This document shows, in pieces, positions 57,856 through 64,000 of a DNA stretch of 64,000 bases. The stretch is from Erpetoichthys calabaricus. Lineage: Eukaryota > Chordata > Cladistia > Polypteriformes > Polypteridae. The DNA is taken from assembly GCF_900747795.2 (NCBI RefSeq), contig NC_041404.2, positions 102,904,796-102,968,795 on the forward strand. Reading direction: 5' to 3'. Both the position numbers and the translations under genes were made by a program. The notes below the pieces were generated by a model, which searched no databases, was not told the DNA's origin, and worked only from the letters and a program-made list of their open reading frames with translations. Each line of letters begins with the position of its first letter. The stretch's first letter is position 1.

Positions 57856-60800
57856 GTTTTTTTATGTAATTTTATTGATTTTATTAAAATCAAATAACAT
57901 TTCATACAAATACAAAAAAAGGTTTAAAATAAATCAGCCCCCATCCTCGAGAAAGAGAGTTAGGCCAGAAGTGTAAAACTCTATGCTAGTAAAAATAAGT
58001 AAATAGATAAATTAATAAATGAATAAAGATGCATGGAGTAAAAGAGGGGAGAGAACCTGCTTCCTCAATTTAAATGCTTATTCTAAAATGTTATTTATTA
58101 CATCCTTCCAGGTTTTGAAAAAGTTTTGTACAGATCCTCTCAGTGCGAATTTGATTTTTTCCAGTTTCAAATAGTACTAGGGGGCTTTGCCCCCAGCTCT
58201 CTTCGCTCACCAACCCCCAGGTTGGTCCTGTGGAAATACAATTTAAAGTGTTTTTTTTTCATGGGGAATTGTTACATATGCATTATTTTTAAAACTTCAG
58301 TAAAAACAATATTTGGAATGAACTTTTTCCAAGATTGCATTGAATTTTGATTCCTTGTTTGGTCTTACAGCGTGATAGTGCAACATATAACTGGCCATGA
58401 GTGAATATCCTTTCTTTGTCTTTGTTATAAATAAATGGACTTTTTCAAATGTTTGTCCTTGTGATTTGTTAATTGTCATTGCAAAATCTATTCTCACAGG
58501 AAATGGTAAACGTTTTATTACGAATGGCATCATTCAATAAAAATAAGACTTTCTGATAAAACACTACTTACGAATATGGGAATATCCAGAGCTGATGTAG
58601 CAGGTGGCATTGTTCTCAAAAAGCTGCGGATTTCTGGCCATTGGTGATTGCACGTCATTGTAAGAACGTTGGATCGTTTAACTCTTTCGATTCTATGTTG
58701 CATCGCTTCTCTGTGATCATAAAGATACACCTGACCAAATTGTGTTTTTATCAAAATTAAACTTGTTGTAGCTGTAATTGTTGCGTGAACACCGATTCTT
58801 ATAGCGTATGGTCCATTATTGTGTAAATCAACGTTTTTTGCATCGAATGATGCTAACGCGAAAAGATTATTGTAGACGCGTATATTTTGCCTGTAGTGTT
58901 TGTGGATTTCACTTTCACTAAACAACAAATCTTTGAATTCCTGCGAAACACCTCTTCATTGGGTAGCAGCAGTACTTTTCCCTGATGGCAACACGAGACA
59001 ATCTACAAGTCTCCGACTTAAACTTTAAAGCTTTACAATATCAACATACTTCTGACATATCACCTATGTCCATATGTTCAATCTCTTTTTGCTGTTCGGT
59101 TATTCACCTAGTAATAATTTCCATTTGTTTGCATGAATGCGATCTGTACTCTTTTTTTTTTTTTTTTTTCACTTTTGAATTTTAGTACTGTCATATTTTT
59201 GAACTTGCTCTGCATGTGTGCACTCAGGTCCTAACCAGGGATCCTGAGTTGGTTTGTCACGTGATGGGTGCGGCAACTCGCTGTATCTCTTAACCTCTCT
59301 CTCTCTCTTTGCGTGTGTATCGCGCCAAGGTATTTTTTGAGCCTGTCAAATTCCACTGCTTTCATAATATGTAACCTGCTCTGCATGTGTATGGCGCCAA
59401 CGTTTTTGAACGTCTTTATGAAGTTCTACTGTGTCTTTTACTCTTTGTCTTTTATTTCTGACCCCGTTTGGACCTGCAAGGTTTTCAATTCCACATGTTC
59501 CGGGCTGATTATTACTTTCCTTGCCTAGGTCACCGTCTGACGGGAACATGCTTCCAATGGATGTCAGTATGACGTGACTTGACCGTGTAGCAGGACGTGA
59601 AAGTGTCTCTGCCTCTCTGAAGTGTCTTTTTTTCTCTCTTCAGAAGATCACAAGTTTTTTTGTAATAGAGAGATATAACCTCAGTTACCCACTGACTTAG
59701 AATAGGTGAGTTAGGATTCTTCCAGTTGAGCAGGATAAATGTACGTGCCAATATTGTAGTAAAGGAAATTACAGTTTGTCCTTCTCCACTTTAAGCCCAT
59801 CTGGAAGTACATCAAACACAGCTGTTAGTGGATTAAGAGGGATTGTGACACCAATGCTGTCTGAAAGACATTTAAAGATTTTGGTCCAAAATGATGTTAG
59901 TTTGGTGCATGCCCAAAACATGTGGCCCAGTGAGGCCGGAGCTTGATTGCAGTGTTCGCAGCTTGGATCTTGCCCTGGCAACATTTGGACAATTTTAAAC
60001 CAGAGAGATGCGCTCGATATATGATTTTGAGCTGAATAATTCTATGCTTTGCGCCTGTGGAGCTCGAGTGAATTCTATGCATTGCTACTTTCCACTCCTT
60101 TTCTGAGATGTTGAGTGAGAGATCCTTTTCCCACTGTTTTCTTGAATGTTTGAAAAGGAGGGACTGTAAAATGGTTTTGTATATTACGGAAATGCTGTCT
60201 GAGTCATCAAGACTGAGCAATATTTTTTCTGGCATAGAGGTAGGTGGGAGCTGAGGGAAATTGGGGCAAGTTCTGTTTAACAAAGTTTCAAATTTAAAGG
60301 TAGTGAAAGTTAAATTTGAAGTATAATTGTTTAGTAGGATATAAAGACATTGTCTGTGTACAGATCTCTAAGTGATTTAATCCTGAATGTTTTCCAGGCA
60401 TTAAAAACTGCATACAGTATGTTTGAGAGGGTGGAAAAAGGTGGTTTTCATGCAGAGGTGCCACAGACAAAAGCTTCTCTATCTTAAAATACTTCCTACA
60501 TTGATGAAGCACAATTGGGTTGTTAGTATATTGGCAATAACTTGTATTTATTGGGGTGCAAAGCAAGGAATATAAAGAAGTTACTGCAGGATTTTATTTC
60601 TATTGCGGACCAAGCCTGTGTATGTTCATCTATTTGTGTCCATGTCTATATTTTTATAGTTTGTAACTTAGCTGCCCAGTAATCAAATTGAAAATTAGGT
60701 ACAGCCATGCCACCTTCCTCCTTAGGTCTTTGTCGGGTTGCCCTTTGGATATGTGGATGTTTTGAATTCCAAATAAAATGAGGTTATGGTTGTATATAAT

Positions 60801-61842
60801 TTCTTAAAAAATGATCTATTGATGTATATTGGAATGTTTTGAAATAAAAAGAGAAGCTTAGGAAGGATATTTATCTTAACAATGTTAATTCTTCCAGCTA
60901 AAGTGAGATGAAGGGTTGTCCATCTGTACAAGTCTTGGTTAATTTTTTCCATACAGATAGCAAAAGTTTTTTTGATAAAGAGCTTTATATTTACTTGTGA
61001 TGTTTACCCTTAGGTTTTTAAACTGCTCTATGATGATAAAAGGGAAGGTGTCCAATCTAATATTGTATGCTTGAAAATTCTCTGAGAAGAGCACACTCTT
61101 ATTCAAATTGATTCTGAGACCAGAAATCTTTTGAAATTCTATTAGTGCTGTTAGGAATGCAGGCACAGTATTTTGTGGATCTGATATTTACAGTACCATA
61201 TCATCTGCATATAGAGAAACTTTCGGTTCTAGTCCTTCTCTGATATTCCATTTTATCTCATAAGCATTTTGACAATGAATTGCCAGTGGTTCAGTGGTGA
61301 TTGCAAAAAGCAGTGGTGACAAGGGGCATCTTTCTCTGGTGCCACGCTCTAGTTTAAAGTAGTCTGAATTAATGTTGTTACTACAAACTGAAGCTTCTGG
61401 ATTGGTATACAGTAGTTTGATCCATACACAAATGTTCGGGCCAAAGCCAAATTTCTCCATTGTAGTGTAAAGGTAGTTCCATTCAGCCATTCAGCTCTGC
61501 ATCACACTATAATATCATCTCCGGGGTGTTTGACTTTGTGGGTGAATATATTACATTAAACAGGCATTGAAGATTGGAAGCTAAGTGTCTGCCTTTAAGA
61601 AATGCAGTTTGGTCTTGTGATATTACCAAAAACAGCACTTTCTCCATCCTTCTAGCTAGGACTTTGGAGAGTATCTTAATATTATTCAGAAGTGAAATTG
61701 GTCTGTACGATGCACATTTTAATAAGTCCTTATTTTGTTTAGGAAAGACGGTGATTAATGCTTGGTGAAAAGTTGGAGGTAGAAATTGATTTTCTCTAGC
61801 TTCTGTAAATGTTGCTATTAGAAGGGGAGCTAAAACTGAGAA
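57856..61842 (-). mobile_element. L1-clade LINE, antisense, split by a Helitron
   Basis: Two pieces, 57856-58176 (3' end, T-run at the left) and 59674-61842. On the minus strand: 61500-61840 gives SYRPISLLNNIKILSKVLAR and QTAFLKGRHLASN; 61188-61490 gives RGTRERCPLSPLLFAITTEP and VSLYADDMVL, the reverse-transcriptase active site; 60939-61166 gives FQKISGLRINLNKS; 59769-60283 gives the C-terminal part with SCEHCNQAPASLGHMFWACT. Frames are broken several times. Its 5' part is cut by the Helitron at 61843. The same family left the fragment at 5675-6094. Confidence 0.85.
58177..59673 (-). mobile_element. Helitron, internally deleted, inserted in the L1 LINE
   Basis: The minus-strand 5' end TCTCTATTACAAAAAAACTT starts at about 59673 and the 3' end GGGGGCAAAGCCCCCTAG, a hairpin plus CTAG, is at 58177. 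58530-58928 holds NIRVYNNLFALASFDAKNVD and LTMTCNHQWPEI, the N-terminal Helitron domain before the Rep. 58297-58533 holds FAMTINKSQGQTFEKVHLF, the helicase end. The Rep HUH core is missing. The LINE sequence on the two sides joins when it is removed. Confidence 0.88.
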
Positions 61843-62197
61843 TCTATACTAATAAAAGGCAAAGCCCTCACTGACTCACTCACTCACTCATCACTAATTC
61901 TCCAACTTCCCGTGTAGGTAGAAGGCTGAAATTTGGCAGGCTCATTCCTTACAGCTTACTTACAAAAGTTAGGCAGGTTTCATTTCGAAATTCTACGTGT
62001 AATGGTCATAACTGGAACCTCTTTTTTGTCCATATACTGTAATGGAAGGCAGCAAGATGGCCGTAGGAGACGGAGTTGCATGTCACGTCATCACGCCTCC
62101 CACGTAATCACGTGAACTGACTGTGAAGGCAGTACGTAGAAATCAAGGAAGAGTGTGAAAGAGCGCTGAAGAAAACATTCATTACACAATTGAGGAG

Positions 62198-62938
62198 TGT
62201 TTTATTTTTGGGAAAATGGTTCAAAGGTTTTAAGAGAAAATAAGCAGGCAGGAATCAGAGAGGAAAGGTCCAATACTTTAATTGTTTACTTGTTCAAATA
62301 TAGTATCAGTTACATACAATATAATAGTAATAAACATACAGATATAGAAATTATGCTATTGACTTACAGTAATACAGATATATGTAAATTATACTATTGA
62401 CTTACAGTAATACAGATATATGAATTATACTATACTTACAGTAATATCAAAAGACCCAGAGCCATCATCCTAGACCAGTAGACTGAGGGAGCCCGCGTGT
62501 CAGTCTCGTCAGAGGATCAACTCGTGAGCCTGGTCCAATACCGGGCGGTGTGCACGTTCCCCACGGTTGAGCTTCCGAACAAAACTGAGGGCGGAACCTT
62601 CCCTTATATACTAATTGAGTGTCCTTACCCAAAATGGCTTACGTGTAAGCAGTGTATACAGAAGTGATCAGTTTCAGCACACACCCTTCCACGGGACGCA
62701 GTATTGTTTTTCTTCTACTTGGCCCTCACTGAGATGGTGCCTAGTATCAGAAGACACACAATAACAAGCGTTGCTTGCAATGAAGCCCCTCGAAGTGAAA
62801 AACAAGTACATAGCCTTGACTGTATTCCCATAACATTCTGAAACTCTTTATGAGAAACAAGTTTTTGCACATTCTTTCGCTATCATCCCAAACATTCCAA
62901 TCTTTGTAGCTGGTTTTGCACTGAAGCACCTTATTACA
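62198..62938. mobile_element. solo LTR of an LTR retroelement
   Basis: A 741-base block starting TGTTTTATTTTTG and ending TTATTACA, with the 5-base duplication AGGAG on both sides (62193-62197 and 62939-62943). TG...CA ends plus a 5-base duplication fit a solo LTR left by recombination between two LTRs. No internal coding part is present, so the family cannot be named. It contains about three tandem units of some 38 bases at 62340-62450. It is younger than the Helitron it sits in. Confidence 0.75.
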
Positions 62939-63756
62939 AGGAGGCAGCGAAAGAATAAGAAGCGAGAGAGCGGCTCACGTGAAGTGAATGAACGGAGCCC
63001 GAGTGATCACTTGGAGGAATCAAACCTGTTCAAAAAAAAAAAAAAAGCGGAGCGCCTTATATGAGCAGGCAGTCAGCTAAAGAAGGGAATCAATAAATAA
63101 CTATAATCGTAATAAATGAACAAAAAATAGCGGAGAATCCGAGGATTACATAAATGAAATGGATACCTGAACAGAAAAGTAAGTCTCAAATAGTCACACT
63201 AAGTACCATAGTTCACTTGCGGTATCGATGTATTTATGCAAATCCAACAGAGTGCCTGTGGGCTCAGAGCATGGGGGCGGGGCCTTCCTCATTCACTTCG
63301 CCAGCCTCTGTTCCAGTTACTCCACGTCTCGCCACGTGTTGCAGTGCACCTTGCCTCCGCTTAGCTAGCGATACCTGTGTGTTCAACAGACATTATCATC
63401 TACAGATTATTAAGGAGTAACGTTTAACGTTTTTGAGAGAGAGATCAGAGCTACGTGGTATTTTATACTGTCTGTTGTCCAAGTCGAAAGCGGAAAACTC
63501 TCGCTATTGATCTAACAGATTATGATATGCTAATGCCCACCTGAGAGAGTAACCATAGAACACACTGCCTTTTTTTGTAGGTGAGGCAATGCGCTGTATC
63601 AGCGCGTACTCCTAACCTCTCTCTCTCTTTCTCTATTGTGCCTACGTGACCACATGCTAATACCCGAACTATTCCGAAGCAACATTTGCACTGTTTTTGT
63701 GTTTTTGTATCTCACACCCTCATACACTTTTATCGTAAGACCATCTCTTATCTACA

Positions 63757-63895
63757 ATGGAGCGTTCGATCAGAAGAAAAAATGAAGCTGATTTTAAATT
63801 AAATGTCTTTGAAGTGGCAAAAGAAATTGGTAACTGCGCTGCTGCCACACAATTCAATGCATCTGAGAAATTGATGCAAGATTAGAGGAGGCAAA
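63757..63895 (+). pseudogene. Brinker/pogo-type helix-turn-helix fragment
   Basis: MERSIRRKNEADFKLNVFEV, then AKEIGNCAAATQFNASEKLM and QD before a stop. The pattern FKL..V..A...GN.AAA..F...EK..RDWRKQ is that of the Brinker-type DNA-binding domain found in some pogo-like transposases. Only this domain remains, lying inside Helitron sequence. Confidence 0.6.
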
Positions 63896-64000
63896 AAATT
63901 TAAGTGTTGCATTTTTGAACGGGCGTATAAGTTGGGGTCTGATATTATGATCGCTTTTTTGTGTTTCAACAACCAAAGCGCTGAAGAAAACATTCATTAC

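Larger units (their letters stand above)
61843..64000 (+). mobile_element. Helitron running off the window
   Basis: The 5' end TCTATACTAATAAAAGGCAA at 61843 is the same as that of the OTU Helitron at 38104, and the first 130 bases are nearly identical. The 3' end is not in the window. It carries a solo LTR (62198-62938) and a short transposase-like HTH piece (63757-63895). Confidence 0.82.

Overview
The window is vertebrate nuclear DNA, very rich in repeats. tRNA-derived SINEs with an ATGGATGG tail, L2/CR1/L1-type LINEs, many Helitrons and Tc1/pogo elements point to a ray-finned fish. The particular Helitron and SINE sequences remind me of polypteriforms (bichir or reedfish), but that is recognition from memory, not proof.

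Layout. 1-3573: mostly unique DNA with an AT microsatellite, a minisatellite and one unassigned candidate exon. 3574-20996: a giant imperfect palindrome, with a left arm to 11738, a 143-bp spacer and a right arm from 11882. Each arm carries the same gene segment, resembling the C-terminal part of the PWWP3A/MUM1 family. The left copy has at least five exons that join in one open frame. The right copy has lost two exons and is decayed. Five transposon insertions are present in one arm only, and the other arm shows most of the empty sites. One of them is a Tc1 element with an uninterrupted 340-residue transposase. 21000-32490: LINE relics, a possible SMC5 hinge-like exon, two elements bounded on both sides by inverted Helitron-type 3' ends, Helitron helicase remains, and SINEs.

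32492-43050 holds the one clear complete host gene, RPS11 (ribosomal protein uS17), with five coding exons, a TOP-like start and a poly(A) signal. Introns 1 and 3 each hold a C/D box snoRNA of the SNORD35 type. Intron 3 also holds a Helitron relic with an OTU protease segment joined to the helicase C-terminus.

43050-64000 is almost entirely nested mobile elements: a long C tract, pogo-type MITEs inside one another, an L2-like LINE split by a Helitron, CR1-like LINE fragments, a Harbinger-like MITE with inverted GATA arrays, an L1-clade LINE split by a second Helitron, and a third Helitron running off the end with a solo LTR inside it. No host gene was recognised in that part.
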